From an uncultured Pseudomonadota bacterium (lineage in GTDB: Bacteria; Pseudomonadota; Gammaproteobacteria; Burkholderiales; SG8-39), in NCBI GenBank assembly GCA_903895005.1, contig CAITSH010000277.1, forward strand, positions 1 through 36,926: a DNA stretch of 36,926 bases, in the 5' to 3' direction. Under the pieces are notes generated by a model that was not told where the DNA came from, did no database searches, and saw only the letters and a list, made by a program, of their open reading frames with translations. The position numbers and the translations under genes are program-made. The stretch's first letter is position 1. Each line of letters starts with the position of its first letter. Shown here piece after piece: positions 1-9,274 of the stretch.

Positions 1-1
1 C

Positions 2-778
2 CACTTTGCCGGACTCAAGGCCGTCGGAGAGTCGGTTGAAAACCCGATTGAGTATTACGCAAACAATGTGCAGGGAGCGATCAGTCTGCTCCAGGCAATG
101 CGCGCGGCCGGGGTAGGCTCATTGGTTTTCAGCAGTAGTGCGACGGTCTATGGCGAGCCGAGGTATTTGCCCCTGGACGAAACGCACCCCACAACTCCGA
201 CCAATCCATACGGTCGAACGAAGTTGCAGGTTGAGGAAATCTTGCGCGATGTTGTTGGGTCGGATGCCGGTTGGCGAATCATTTGCCTGCGCTACTTCAA
301 CCCGGTCGGTGCGCATGCGAGCGGGTTAATTGGCGAGAACCCGCGCGGGACGCCTAACAACCTGATGCCCTTTCTTGCGCAGGTCGCGACGGGGCAGCAG
401 AAGCAGCTCAAGGTTTTCGGGGGGGATTACCCGACGCCGGACGGAACCGGCATTCGGGACTACATTCATGCGATGGACCTGGCCGAGGGGCATTCGGCCG
501 CGCTCAGGTATCTCGAAAATAACCTCGGGTGGCGCGCGATGAATTTAGGCTCGGGTAACGGCCACAGCGTTTTGGAGTTGGTCAAAGCCTTTGAACTTGC
601 GAGTGGCAAGCCCATCCCGTACACAATCGTGCCGCGGCGCCATGGTGACACCGCCAATTGCTATGCCAAGGCGGATATGGCCGCCCGAGACCTGGGTTGG
701 GCGAGCCGGCGAAATCTGGACGAAATGTGCGCGAGTGCTTTGCGCTTCCAGCGCAATCAGGCTGCAGTCGGAGAATGA
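2..778 (+). CDS. galE: UDP-glucose 4-epimerase, 5'-truncated
   Basis: Interconverts UDP-glucose and UDP-galactose (or the N-acetyl forms) in the cytoplasm, supplying galactose-type donors. The reading frame is open from base 2, so the N-terminus with the NAD-binding glycine motif lies outside the window; 258 residues remain. The first visible residues, HFAGLKAVGES, are the conserved GalE segment after the Rossmann start. The SSSATVYG stretch (about visible residue 44) and the catalytic YGRTK (about residue 69) are intact. The C-terminal part is normal, with the NPVGAH and GTGIRDYIH segments typical of GalE. Its TGA overlaps the ATG of the next gene as ATGA, so it is probably translated together with manC. 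The family is clear; glucose versus GlcNAc preference cannot be read from this fragment. Confidence 0.93.
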   Translation, partial: HFAGLKAVGESVENPIEYYANNVQGAISLLQAMRAAGVGSLVFSSSATVYGEPRYLPLDETHPTTPTNPYGRTKLQVEEILRDVVGSDAGWRIICLRYFNPVGAHASGLIGENPRGTPNNLMPFLAQVATGQQKQLKVFGGDYPTPDGTGIRDYIHAMDLAEGHSAALRYLENNLGWRAMNLGSGNGHSVLELVKAFELASGKPIPYTIVPRRHGDTANCYAKADMAARDLGWASRRNLDEMCASALRFQRNQAAVGE

Positions 779-2220
779 AAGCCAATCCAATCATTCCGGT
801 GGTTCTTTGCGGCGGCTCGGGCACGCGGCTCTGGCCCTTGTCCCGCAAAAGCTTTCCCAAGCAGTTTGTTCCGCTGATTGGCGAAAAGTGCCTGCTGCAA
901 CTCACGCTCGAGCGCGTGGCGGGGTTTGGCGAACAGGTTGTCACTGTTGCCGCCGACGAACATCGATTCATGGTCGTCGACATCCTGCAGGCCGCCCAGG
1001 TCAATGGCCCTATAATTTTGGAGCCGGTTGCGCGCAATACGGCTGCTGCCATGGCGCTGGCGGTGTTTCAGGTGGGCAACTGGGCTGATGATGACGCGCT
1101 CCTGCTGTTCTGCCCGGCAGATCACCACATACCAGACGCCGCATCCTTTGTCGAAACAATCCGCGAAGGCGTTGCGGCCGCGGCATCCGGGGCCATCGTC
1201 ACCTTCGGGGTGAACCCGACTTTCCCCAGTGCGGCGTATGGCTACATTTCACAGGGAGCCGCCCGTTCTGACGGCAGCAGGCAGGTTGCGTCGTTCATCG
1301 AAAAGCCAAATGAAGAACGCGCCCAGGCGCTGATCCTAAAGGGCGACGTACTCTGGAACGCCGGTATCTTCCTCACGACGCTCGACACCTTGAAAAGGGC
1401 GCTTGAGGCGCATGCGCCCGACATATTGCAGTCATGCCAGCGGGCGAGTTTGGCCGGGCATCAGGAAACCGCGCCAAGCGGGCATGTTTTTTCCCGCCCT
1501 GAAGCGACTGCGTTCGGCGCGTGCCGCGCACAGAGCATCGATCACGCCGTGATGGAGGCCTATGCCGACGTGGCGGTTGTGCCTTTCAACGGGCAATGGA
1601 GCGACGTTGGCAGCTGGAACGCCATTGCCGATTTAACGCCGGCAGACGAGCACAAAAACCGCATCGACGGGCAGGGCTTTGTTTACGCGTCGGCCGGTAC
1701 TTTTATCCACGCCCCGTACCGACCGGTCGTGGCGCTGGGCACCGAGGACTTGCTCATTATCGACACACCGGATGCGGTGCTGGTGGCAAACCGCCGCAGC
1801 GCAGAACAGGTCAAGGATGTGGTCGCGTTGCTGGAGCAAAGCGGATGCGAACAGGTGTTGTCCCACAGGCGGGTCGCCCGTCCGTGGGGATGGTATGACA
1901 GCATCGACAGGGGCGAGCGATTTCAGGTGAAGCGAATCGGAGTCAAACCCGGCGCGGCATTGAGCCTGCAAAAGCACCGTCACCGTGCCGAGCACTGGAT
2001 CGTCGTCAAGGGCGTCGCCGAAGTCACCCGTGGCGGCGATATCTTTTTACTGGAAGAAAACGAATCGACATACATACCAATCGGCAAAGTGCACCGGTTG
2101 CGCAATCCCGGCGACACGGAGCTCGAGATGATCGAAGTGCAATCGGGCAGCTACCTGGGGGAGGACGACATAGTCCGCTTGGAAGACGCCTACGGGAGGG
2201 TGGCGGCCAAATATGAGTGA
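775..2220 (+). CDS. manC: Mannose-1-phosphate guanylyltransferase / mannose-6-phosphate isomerase (bifunctional)
   Basis: Makes GDP-mannose from mannose-1-phosphate and GTP; the C-terminal cupin domain can isomerise fructose-6-phosphate and mannose-6-phosphate. The protein is 481 residues, normal for the type II bifunctional ManC/AlgA/CpsB family. The nucleotidyltransferase signature [13 protein letters not shown] lies near residues 12-24, and FIEKP near 173. The cupin domain spans about residues 365-478, with RPWGWYDS, a [10 protein letters not shown] metal-site stretch and a closing [12 protein letters not shown]. The start at 775 is chosen because it overlaps the galE stop as ATGA and gives the usual N-terminus; an upstream in-frame extension would lie inside galE. 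It feeds the gmd and fcl genes that follow. No phosphomannomutase is seen in the window. Confidence 0.96.
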   Translation: MKANPIIPVVLCGGSGTRLWPLSRKSFPKQFVPLIGEKCLLQLTLERVAGFGEQVVTVAADEHRFMVVDILQAAQVNGPIILEPVARNTAAAMALAVFQVGNWADDDALLLFCPADHHIPDAASFVETIREGVAAAASGAIVTFGVNPTFPSAAYGYISQGAARSDGSRQVASFIEKPNEERAQALILKGDVLWNAGIFLTTLDTLKRALEAHAPDILQSCQRASLAGHQETAPSGHVFSRPEATAFGACRAQSIDHAVMEAYADVAVVPFNGQWSDVGSWNAIADLTPADEHKNRIDGQGFVYASAGTFIHAPYRPVVALGTEDLLIIDTPDAVLVANRRSAEQVKDVVALLEQSGCEQVLSHRRVARPWGWYDSIDRGERFQVKRIGVKPGAALSLQKHRHRAEHWIVVKGVAEVTRGGDIFLLEENESTYIPIGKVHRLRNPGDTELEMIEVQSGSYLGEDDIVRLEDAYGRVAAKYE

Positions 2221-3208
2221 GGCCGCAAAAATTTTCGTCGCCGGTCACCGGGGAATGGTGGGGTCTGCGATTGTCCGGCAATTGCTTGCCGCCGGGCATC
2301 CCGAACGGGGCCTAATCGCAAGGACGCGTGCCGAGCTCGATCTCGCCGACCAGGCTTCGGTTCGCAAGTTCTTCGACGCTGAAAAACCCGACCAGGTTTA
2401 TTTGGCGGCGGCCAAAGTGGGCGGGATACACGCCAACAATACCTACCCGGCCGAGTTCATATACGACAACCTGATAATTCAGGCGAATGTCATCGACGCC
2501 GCCTTCCGCAGCGGGGTAAAGAGGCTGCTTTTCCTCGGCTCGAGCTGTATTTACCCCCGGCTTGCCGCGCAGCCGATGGGCGAGGACGCCTTGCTCACCG
2601 GGACCCTCGAGCAAACGAACGAGCCCTATGCGATTGCCAAAATCGCCGGTATCAAGCTTTGCGAAAGTTACAACCGGCAATATGGCGCCAGCCACGGCGT
2701 GGACTATCGCAGCGCCATGCCGACCAACCTTTACGGCCCCGGTGACAACTACCACCCGCAAAACAGTCACGTCATCCCGGCGCTGATACGCCGCTTTCAC
2801 GAAGCAAAGGCCGCGGCCTCGCCCAGCGTCCTTGTCTGGGGCAGCGGCAATCCGAAGCGCGAGTTTCTCTACGTGGACGACATGGCTGCAGCCTGTGTCC
2901 ACATCATGAATCTCGACAAGGCCGCTTACGACCGCCATACGCTGCCGATGCTGAGCCACATCAATGTCGGTTGCGGCTATGACATCACGATTCGCGAACT
3001 TGCTGGGATAGTGGCCACCGCAATCGGCTATCGGGGCGAAATCGCTTTCGACCCGACAAAACCCGACGGCGCGCCGCGCAAGTTAATGGACAGCCACCGC
3101 CTGAACGCGCTCAATTGGCAGGCAAAGGTCGTGCTGTCCGACGGCCTGGCGCTGGCGTACAAGGATTTTTTAACGAAATACAAAGCGGGAAGCCAAATCG
3201 ATGCCTGA
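2213..3208 (+). CDS. fcl: GDP-L-fucose synthase
   Basis: Bifunctional NADPH-dependent 3,5-epimerase/4-reductase that turns GDP-4-keto-6-deoxy-D-mannose into GDP-L-fucose. The 331 residues match the family length. The N-terminal GHRGMVG dinucleotide motif is at residues 11-17. The active-site GSSCIYP, with the Ser and Cys used in epimerisation, is near 109, and YAIAK with catalytic Tyr and Lys is near 138. The [11 protein letters not shown] and NLYGPGDNY stretches are typical of Fcl/WcaG. The start overlaps the manC stop by 8 bases (ATGAGTGA). It precedes its pathway partner gmd, an order reversed from many enterobacterial clusters but still a complete GDP-fucose set. Confidence 0.96.
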   Translation: MSEAAKIFVAGHRGMVGSAIVRQLLAAGHPERGLIARTRAELDLADQASVRKFFDAEKPDQVYLAAAKVGGIHANNTYPAEFIYDNLIIQANVIDAAFRSGVKRLLFLGSSCIYPRLAAQPMGEDALLTGTLEQTNEPYAIAKIAGIKLCESYNRQYGASHGVDYRSAMPTNLYGPGDNYHPQNSHVIPALIRRFHEAKAAASPSVLVWGSGNPKREFLYVDDMAAACVHIMNLDKAAYDRHTLPMLSHINVGCGYDITIRELAGIVATAIGYRGEIAFDPTKPDGAPRKLMDSHRLNALNWQAKVVLSDGLALAYKDFLTKYKAGSQIDA

Positions 3209-4337
3209 AAATTCCTCAAAGCGAGTGGCTCTTATCACCGGCGTTACAGGGCAGGACGGCGCGTACCTCGCCGAATTTCTTCTCAAGAAAAACTACATTG
3301 TTCACGGCATCAAGCGGCGTACCAGCCTTTTCAATACCGATCGTATCGACCATCTGTATCAGGATCCGCACGAGACCGAACGCAAGTTTATCCTGCACCA
3401 TGGCGACCTGACCGATAGCTCAAGTCTGATCCGCATAATCCAGCAGGTGAAGCCGGACGAGATCTACAATCTCGCCGCGCAAAGTCACGTCGCCGTCAGT
3501 TTTGAGGAGCCCGAATACACCGCCAATTCTGATGCGCTGGGAGCCCTGCGCGTCCTGGAGGCAATCCGCATCCTCGGCCTGGAGAAAAAAACCCGGTTTT
3601 ACCAGGCATCCACAAGCGAGTTGTACGGCCTGGTCCAGGAGACGCCGCAGAAAGAAACAACGCCTTTCTATCCGCGCAGCCCCTACGCGGTCGCAAAGCT
3701 TTACGCGTACTGGATTACCGTCAACTATCGCGAGGCATACGGGATTTACGCCTGCAACGGTATTTTGTTCAATCACGAGAGCCCCATTCGCGGAGAAACG
3801 TTTGTCACCCGCAAAATCACCAGGGCGCTGGCGCGAATCAAGCTCGGCCTGCAGCAATGCCTGTATCTGGGCAACCTCGATGCCAAGCGCGACTGGGGGC
3901 ACGCCCGCGATTACGTCGAGGTGCAGTGGCTCATGCTCCAGCAAGACCACCCCGAAGACTTTGTCATCGCCACAGGGGTGCAATACAGCGTGCGCGACTT
4001 CATCAACGCCGCAGCGCGGGAACTGGAGATGGAAATTCGCTGGGAAGGAAGCGGCGTCGATGAAAAGGGATACTGGGTTGCCCGACCGCCTGACAAAAGC
4101 ACGGGGTCGCCGCCGCCCGAGTTCCCCGTGGTTCTGGTAGATCCGCGCTATTTCAGGCCCACCGAGGTCGAAACCCTGCTTGGCGATGCCAGCAAGGCAA
4201 GAATCAAACTGGGCTGGACCCCCAAGACCAGTTTTGAGGAACTCGTCGCCGAAATGGTCAGTGAGGATTTGAAATCCGCCGAGCGTGACGAGCTTGTCAG
4301 GACGCATGGCTACAAAACCAGGGATTACAACGAGTAA
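3201..4337 (+). CDS. gmd: GDP-mannose 4,6-dehydratase
   Basis: Converts GDP-D-mannose to GDP-4-keto-6-deoxy-D-mannose, the substrate of the upstream Fcl. The protein has 378 residues, the usual length for long-form Gmd. It carries [10 protein letters not shown] (NADP-binding, residues 14-23), the R-R-T-S-x-F-N-T-x-R-I loop near 32-44, STSELYG (about 137) and catalytic YAVAK (about 161-165). [17 protein letters not shown] and [11 protein letters not shown] are diagnostic of the family. An extra C-terminal segment with a conserved P-T-E-V-E-x-L-L-G-D-x-x-K-A run completes it. The start overlaps the fcl stop by 8 bases. A second, shorter Gmd homologue lies at 34890-35882. Confidence 0.97.
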   Translation: MPENSSKRVALITGVTGQDGAYLAEFLLKKNYIVHGIKRRTSLFNTDRIDHLYQDPHETERKFILHHGDLTDSSSLIRIIQQVKPDEIYNLAAQSHVAVSFEEPEYTANSDALGALRVLEAIRILGLEKKTRFYQASTSELYGLVQETPQKETTPFYPRSPYAVAKLYAYWITVNYREAYGIYACNGILFNHESPIRGETFVTRKITRALARIKLGLQQCLYLGNLDAKRDWGHARDYVEVQWLMLQQDHPEDFVIATGVQYSVRDFINAAARELEMEIRWEGSGVDEKGYWVARPPDKSTGSPPPEFPVVLVDPRYFRPTEVETLLGDASKARIKLGWTPKTSFEELVAEMVSEDLKSAERDELVRTHGYKTRDYNE

Positions 4338-6129
4338 TTTTCCGGTCAGCCTAGTGCTCCATCATCAATCCATCGCCCGCCTGCTGAGCCGCCTCTGGCG
4401 GCACATTGATCCGCGCCGGCGCGCGCAGTTCGGCGTGTTGCTGGTCCTGATGGTGCTCGCTTCGCTGGCTGAAATTCTGAGCATCGGGGCGGTCCTGCCG
4501 TTTCTCGGCGCCCTTACAGCGCCGGACCGTGTTTTTGTTCACCCGGTCGCGCAGCCATTTATTGAATTTCTGGGCCTGAAAGAACCCAGGGAACTTTTGT
4601 TGCCGCTTACCGTGGTGTTTGCCCTGGCAACCCTGCTATCCGGAGCGATGCGCCTTCTGCTGCTTTGGGCGACGACGCGCCTGTCCTTTGCCGCGGGCGC
4701 CGACCTGACCATCAATATTTACCGGCGCACGCTCTACCAGCCCTACGCCGTGCATGTGGCCCGCAACAGCAGCGAGGTGATTAACGGCATATGGGGCAAG
4801 GCCAACGCGGTGGTCGGCAGCGCAATCGCCCCGGTTATCACACTCATCAGCTCAAGCATCATGCTCGTAACAATCCTGTTCGCATTGTTGTCTGTTGATC
4901 CGGTGATCGCGCTGGCGGCTTTCGGCGGGTTCGGTGCCATTTACGCCATCATCATCCGCCTTACACGAAAGCGCCTGCTGATTTACAGCCAGCTCAACGC
5001 GCGCGAGTCGGACAATGTCTTCAAGGCCCTGCAAGAGGGCCTTGGCGGCATACGCGATATCCTGCTGGACGGGACCCAGCCCACGTACTGCCAGATTTAC
5101 CGCAATGCAGACCTGCCCCTGCGCCGGGCGCAGGGGAATACCACGTTCATCGCGCAAAGCCCGCGCTACGGCATTGAGGCCCTGGGAATGTTGCTCATAG
5201 CGGCGCTGGCCTATGTGCTTACGCAGCAGCCGGACGGTGTGACGAAAGCCATTCCGGTCCTGGGCGCGCTTGCCCTGGGGGCCCAACGGTTGCTGCCGGT
5301 ACTGCAAGGCGCGTATGGAGCGTGGTCAAACATGCAAAGCGGCCGGGCGTCGCTTCAGGATGCGCTTGACCTGCTCGATCAGCCGCTTCCGGCTTACGCA
5401 AGTCAAGCGCCCGCCGAACCGCTGCCATTCGAGCGCCAAATCCAGCTTAACAAGCTGGCGTTTCGTTACAACGCTCAAACCCCGTTGGTAATAAAGGAGC
5501 TGAGCCTGTCGATCGCCAGGGGAAGCCGGGTTGGATTTATCGGAACGACAGGCAGCGGGAAGAGCACCCTGCTCGATATCGTAATGGGGCTGCTGCAACC
5601 GACGCAGGGCGCGATAGAGATTGACGGTGTGCCCGTGACCACCGCCAACTACCGCGCCTGGCAGGCGCATATTGCGCATGTCCCGCAGGCCATTTTTCTT
5701 GCCGACAGCAGCATCGAGGAGAACATCGCGTTCGGTGTGCCCAAGGACGAGATCGATTTCCAGCGCGTTCGTGAGGTGGCGCGCCAGGCACAAATCGCCG
5801 GCACAATCGAATCATGGCCGGACCAATATCAAACGCGCGTGGGCGAACGCGGTGTCCGCCTGTCGGGCGGGCAGCGCCAGCGAATCGGTATCGCCCGCGC
5901 CCTGTATAAAAAGGCGGACGTAATTATTTTTGACGAGGCAACCAGCGCACTCGACAACGACACGGAGCGGGCGGTGATGGAGGCGATTGACGGCCTGCGA
6001 AAGGACCTGACGATCCTGATCATCGCGCACCGCATTTCCACACTGAAGAACTGCGATTGCATTGTTGAACTCGCTGACGGCGGCATAAAGCGAACCGGCA
6101 GGTATTCGGAACTTGCCCACCTGGAATGA
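4306..6129 (+). CDS. ABC transporter, fused membrane and ATPase domains (PglK/MsbA-like exporter)
   Basis: Probable inner-membrane exporter or flippase for a lipid-linked glycan. The roughly 607-residue protein has an N-terminal membrane domain with about six hydrophobic segments (residues about 25-320), followed by an ATPase domain. The ATPase has Walker [10 protein letters not shown] (about 412), signature LSGGQRQR (about 516), Walker [13 protein letters not shown] (about 537-548) and the H-loop IIAHR. A one-gene half-transporter of this kind resembles Campylobacter PglK (WlaB) and is not the two-gene Wzm/Wzt export system. The start is uncertain. ATG 4306 lies 32 bases inside gmd with a weak upstream AGGA; GTG 4285 and GTG 4354 are in-frame alternatives. 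The ATGA junction at its end couples it to pseB. The cargo is inferred only. Confidence 0.9.
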   Translation: MATKPGITTSNFPVSLVLHHQSIARLLSRLWRHIDPRRRAQFGVLLVLMVLASLAEILSIGAVLPFLGALTAPDRVFVHPVAQPFIEFLGLKEPRELLLPLTVVFALATLLSGAMRLLLLWATTRLSFAAGADLTINIYRRTLYQPYAVHVARNSSEVINGIWGKANAVVGSAIAPVITLISSSIMLVTILFALLSVDPVIALAAFGGFGAIYAIIIRLTRKRLLIYSQLNARESDNVFKALQEGLGGIRDILLDGTQPTYCQIYRNADLPLRRAQGNTTFIAQSPRYGIEALGMLLIAALAYVLTQQPDGVTKAIPVLGALALGAQRLLPVLQGAYGAWSNMQSGRASLQDALDLLDQPLPAYASQAPAEPLPFERQIQLNKLAFRYNAQTPLVIKELSLSIARGSRVGFIGTTGSGKSTLLDIVMGLLQPTQGAIEIDGVPVTTANYRAWQAHIAHVPQAIFLADSSIEENIAFGVPKDEIDFQRVREVARQAQIAGTIESWPDQYQTRVGERGVRLSGGQRQRIGIARALYKKADVIIFDEATSALDNDTERAVMEAIDGLRKDLTILIIAHRISTLKNCDCIVELADGGIKRTGRYSELAHLE

Positions 6130-7142
6130 GAGCCCCCAATAAAATGCTGACAAATTCATCGATCCTGATTACCGGAGGAACGGGTTCCTTCGGCCATGCC
6201 TTTGTGCCGATGACGCTGGCAAAATACAACCCCCGCCGGCTGGTGATTTTTTCCCGCGACGAAATGAAACAGTGGGAGATGGCCAAGCTGTACGGCAATG
6301 ATGAGCGCGTGCGCTTTTTCATCGGCGACGTGAGGGACAAGGACCGGTTGGTCAGGGCTTTGGATGGCGTTGACTACGTGGTACATGCGGCGGCGACAAA
6401 AATTGTCCCGACGGCGGAATACAACCCGTTTGAATGCGTCAAGACCAACATCATCGGCGCGATGAACCTGATCGACGCCTGCATCGACCAGCGGGTCAAG
6501 CGCGTGGTGGCGCTGTCAACCGACAAGGCAAGCAACCCGGCCAATCTTTACGGCGCAACCAAGCTCGCCTCTGACAAGCTCTTTGTGGCCGGCAATTCCT
6601 ATTCTGGCGCCCACGAAACCCGGTTTGGGGTCGTCCGATACGGCAACGTATTGGGGTCGCGAGGTTCAATCATCCCCTTCTTTATCAGCCTTGCTGACCA
6701 GGGCAGCCTCCCCATTACCGACGAAAGAATGACCCGGTTCATGATCAGCCTGGAGCAGGGCGTCGATTTGGTCTGGCATGCCTTTGAGGACATGGTGGGC
6801 GGCGAGATCTACGTCAAGAAAATTCCGTCCATGAAAGTCGTTGATATCGCAGGTGCCGTCGCGCCGCAAGCCCGGCTCGAAGTCATAGGTATTCGCCCGG
6901 GCGAGAAACTGCATGAACAAATGATCGGCCCGGAAGATGCGATGCATACCTACGAATACCCCGACCACTTCAAAATCCTTCCGGCCATCCATGGCTGGAG
7001 CAATGATCCCAATCGCATCGGTGGCGGGGTGAAAGTGGATCCGGAATTCACCTACAGCTCAAACAACAATCCGGAGTGGATGACGATCGAGCAACTGCGT
7101 GTCTGGATCAGCGAGAACCGCGACCGGGTCGGCCGGATCTGA
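6126..7142 (+). CDS. pseB: UDP-N-acetylglucosamine 4,6-dehydratase (inverting)
   Basis: First step of pseudaminic acid synthesis: removes water from UDP-GlcNAc and inverts C5, giving UDP-2-acetamido-2,6-dideoxy-beta-L-arabino-hexos-4-ulose. The 338-residue protein is a short PseB/FlaA1-type SDR. It has GGTGSFG at residues 17-23, the LSTDKASNP active-site stretch with the Asp-Lys pair near 132, and YGATK near 142. This TDK-Y-K arrangement separates PseB from ordinary Ser-Tyr-Lys dehydratases. IRPGEKLHEQMI near the C-terminus is also typical. The start at 6126 overlaps the exporter stop as ATGA; ATG 6144 (MLTNSS) is a plausible alternative and matches many family N-termini. pseC follows after one base. 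Confidence 0.95.
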   Translation: MRAPNKMLTNSSILITGGTGSFGHAFVPMTLAKYNPRRLVIFSRDEMKQWEMAKLYGNDERVRFFIGDVRDKDRLVRALDGVDYVVHAAATKIVPTAEYNPFECVKTNIIGAMNLIDACIDQRVKRVVALSTDKASNPANLYGATKLASDKLFVAGNSYSGAHETRFGVVRYGNVLGSRGSIIPFFISLADQGSLPITDERMTRFMISLEQGVDLVWHAFEDMVGGEIYVKKIPSMKVVDIAGAVAPQARLEVIGIRPGEKLHEQMIGPEDAMHTYEYPDHFKILPAIHGWSNDPNRIGGGVKVDPEFTYSSNNNPEWMTIEQLRVWISENRDRVGRI

Positions 7143-7143
7143 C

Positions 7144-8304
7144 ATGATTCCCTATGGCCGCCAGGAAATTGTCCAGGACGACATCGATGCGGTTGTCGAT
7201 GTCCTGCGCTCGGATTTCCTGACGCAGGGGCCGCTGGTGCCGCGTTTCGAGCGCAAGGTCGCAGACTATTGCGGCGCGTCGCATGCGGTCGCGGTCAACA
7301 GCGCGACATCCGCCCTGCATATCGCCTGCCTCGCCCTGGGGTTGGGGCGCGAAGACTGGCTTTGGACCTCGCCCATCACCTTTGTGGCCTCGGCCAATTG
7401 CGCGCTCTATTGCGGGGCGCAAGTGGACTTTGTCGATATCGACCCGCGCACCTGGAACCTGTGTCCGCGGGCATTGGCGGCCAAGCTCGAAATCGCGGCC
7501 AGGGAAGGGCGCCTGCCAAAGATCGTTGTCGCGGTCCATTTGTGCGGACAGCCGTGCGACATGCAGTCCATTCACGCGCTCGCGCTTCGCTACGGGTTCC
7601 GGGTAATCGAGGACGCCTCGCACGCCATCGGCGGTCGCTATCGCGGCGAAGCGATAGGCGGTTGCCGCTATAGCGATGTCACCGTCTTCAGTTTTCATCC
7701 GGTGAAAATCGTCACCACGGCAGAAGGCGGGATAGCCCTCACCAATGATGCGGCGATCGCCGGGCGCATGTCGCTGTTCCGCAGCCACGGCATTACCCGG
7801 GATCCGGCGCAAATGACGCGTGAACCGGACGGCCCCTGGTATTACGAGCAAATCGTGCTTGGCTTCAATTACCGCATGACCGAAATCCAGGCGGCACTCG
7901 GGCTGAGCCAGATGGACCGCGTCGACGCCTATGTGGCGCGGCGCCACGAAATCGCGGCCGTTTATGACCGGCTTTTAAGCGATCTCCCGGTGACTTGCCC
8001 CTGGCAGCACCCGGACGGGCATTCCGGGCTGCACCTATATGTGATTCGCCTCAGCGCGGGCGGGATTTCCCGCACCCACGCGCAGGTGTTCGCGTCGCTG
8101 CGGGAGCAAGGGATAGGCGTCAACCTGCATTACATGCCCGTGTACAGCCAACCCTACTACGCGGCCATGGGTTTTCGGCCGGAGGATTTCCCGGAAGCGG
8201 AACAGTACTACGCGGAGGCAATCAGTCTGCCGATGTACCCGGCGCTTGCCGACGAGCAGCAATTGACGGTCGTCAACGCCCTGAGAAAATCGCTGCAAGC
8301 GTGA
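7144..8304 (+). CDS. pseC: UDP-4-amino-4,6-dideoxy-N-acetyl-beta-L-altrosamine transaminase
   Basis: Second step of the Pse pathway: a PLP aminotransferase that adds the 4-amino group to the PseB product, using glutamate. It has 386 residues with the DegT/DnrJ/EryC1 fold. The opening IPYGRQEIVQDDIDAV is characteristic of PseC. Substrate-loop SATSALH is near residue 56, VIEDASHAIGG near 156, and the PLP-lysine sits in SFHPVK at Lys188. NYRMTEIQAALG is conserved further on. ATG 7144, one base after the pseB stop, gives the standard N-terminus; the upstream in-frame start would lie inside pseB. It pairs functionally with pseB. Confidence 0.95.
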   Translation: MIPYGRQEIVQDDIDAVVDVLRSDFLTQGPLVPRFERKVADYCGASHAVAVNSATSALHIACLALGLGREDWLWTSPITFVASANCALYCGAQVDFVDIDPRTWNLCPRALAAKLEIAAREGRLPKIVVAVHLCGQPCDMQSIHALALRYGFRVIEDASHAIGGRYRGEAIGGCRYSDVTVFSFHPVKIVTTAEGGIALTNDAAIAGRMSLFRSHGITRDPAQMTREPDGPWYYEQIVLGFNYRMTEIQAALGLSQMDRVDAYVARRHEIAAVYDRLLSDLPVTCPWQHPDGHSGLHLYVIRLSAGGISRTHAQVFASLREQGIGVNLHYMPVYSQPYYAAMGFRPEDFPEAEQYYAEAISLPMYPALADEQQLTVVNALRKSLQA

Positions 8305-9194
8305 ACCCGGTGTTCGAGCGCCCGGAAATGCGCCTCGCCCTGGGAACGGTGCAATTCGGCCTTGAGTACGGCGTCGCCAATCAAAGCGGGATGGTGTCGC
8401 GCCATGAAGCAGGTGAAATGATCAGGCTGGCCGTGGCCGCCGGCGTGGATACCATCGACACCGCCATCGGTTACGGCGATAGCGAGGCCTGCCTTGGCGG
8501 CATCGGCATGGGCGGACTCAAACTGGTTACCAAGCTGCCGGCGATTCCCGCCGGGACAAGCGACGTGGACGGCTGGGTTGACCAACAGATAAAAGCCTCC
8601 TTATCCCGGCTCGGCGTCACCCGGGTGCATGGATTGCTCCTGCACCGGCCGGCGGACTTGATCGGTATCCAGGGACCCCGGCTGTACCACGCCTTGCGCC
8701 GGTTGCAGGATGCGTCCTTGGTGGCAAAAATCGGGGTGTCCATTTATTCACCCGAAGAGCTGGCTGAACTGACGGCGAAATACCGGCTGGACCTCGTGCA
8801 GGGGCCTTTTAACCTGGTGGATCGCCGGCTTCACGCAAGCGGCTGGCTGGGCAGGCTGAAAGAACGCGGGATCGAGGTCCACACGCGCTCAAGCTTCCTG
8901 CAGGGCTTGCTGTTGATGCCGCGCGAGAGTGTGCCGGCAAAATTTGCCCGCTGGGGCGGGCTTTGGGATGCCTGGCAGCAATGGCAGTCCGGGCACAGTG
9001 AAACGGCCCTGCAAGCCTGCCTCGCATTTCCGCTCTCATTCCCGGAAATCGACCGCGTGCTGGTCGGCGCAGACACGACGCAGCAACTGCGGCAAATCCT
9101 GGCCGCGGCGCGAATGCCGTTTTCGCCCAAGGCGCCGGAAATTTCCTGCGACGCCGAAGATTTGCTTAACCCGGCCAACTGGCCAAAATTGTGA
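8301..9194 (+). CDS. Aldo/keto reductase family protein
   Basis: Predicted NAD(P)H-dependent oxidoreductase with an (alpha/beta)8 barrel, 297 residues. Counting from GTG 8301, the catalytic tetrad of the family is visible: Asp53 and Tyr58 in DTIDTAIGYGDSE, Lys78 in VTKLP, and His115 in LLLHRP. The closing VLVGADTTQQL segment resembles the cofactor-binding C-terminus. The start GTG 8301 overlaps the pseC stop as GTGA; ATG 8328 (MRLALGTVQFG) is a shorter alternative. It is not one of the six classical Pse enzymes, although it sits between pseC and pseG. A role in modifying a nonulosonic acid or its precursor is inferred from position only; substrate unknown. Confidence 0.85.
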   Translation: MNPVFERPEMRLALGTVQFGLEYGVANQSGMVSRHEAGEMIRLAVAAGVDTIDTAIGYGDSEACLGGIGMGGLKLVTKLPAIPAGTSDVDGWVDQQIKASLSRLGVTRVHGLLLHRPADLIGIQGPRLYHALRRLQDASLVAKIGVSIYSPEELAELTAKYRLDLVQGPFNLVDRRLHASGWLGRLKERGIEVHTRSSFLQGLLLMPRESVPAKFARWGGLWDAWQQWQSGHSETALQACLAFPLSFPEIDRVLVGADTTQQLRQILAAARMPFSPKAPEISCDAEDLLNPANWPKL

Positions 9195-9274
9195 AACGCG
9201 TGCAGATGCGCGGGCGCGCCCTGCCGGGTGCGATGCAAGACCTTTCATTTACCCTCTAGAGGAAAAACAAACCC

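Noticed and set aside
2312..2959. Long minus-strand open frames opposite real genes (for example here and 18998-20317)
   Set aside because: They are antisense shadows created by high GC codon bias over fcl and the DegT gene, with low-complexity content and no family motifs.
9195..9274. Terminator or promoter in the 80-base gap (GGGCGCGCCC palindrome)
   Set aside because: No T-run follows the palindrome and no promoter hexamer pair is convincing; apart from the AGAGGA ribosome site I see nothing.
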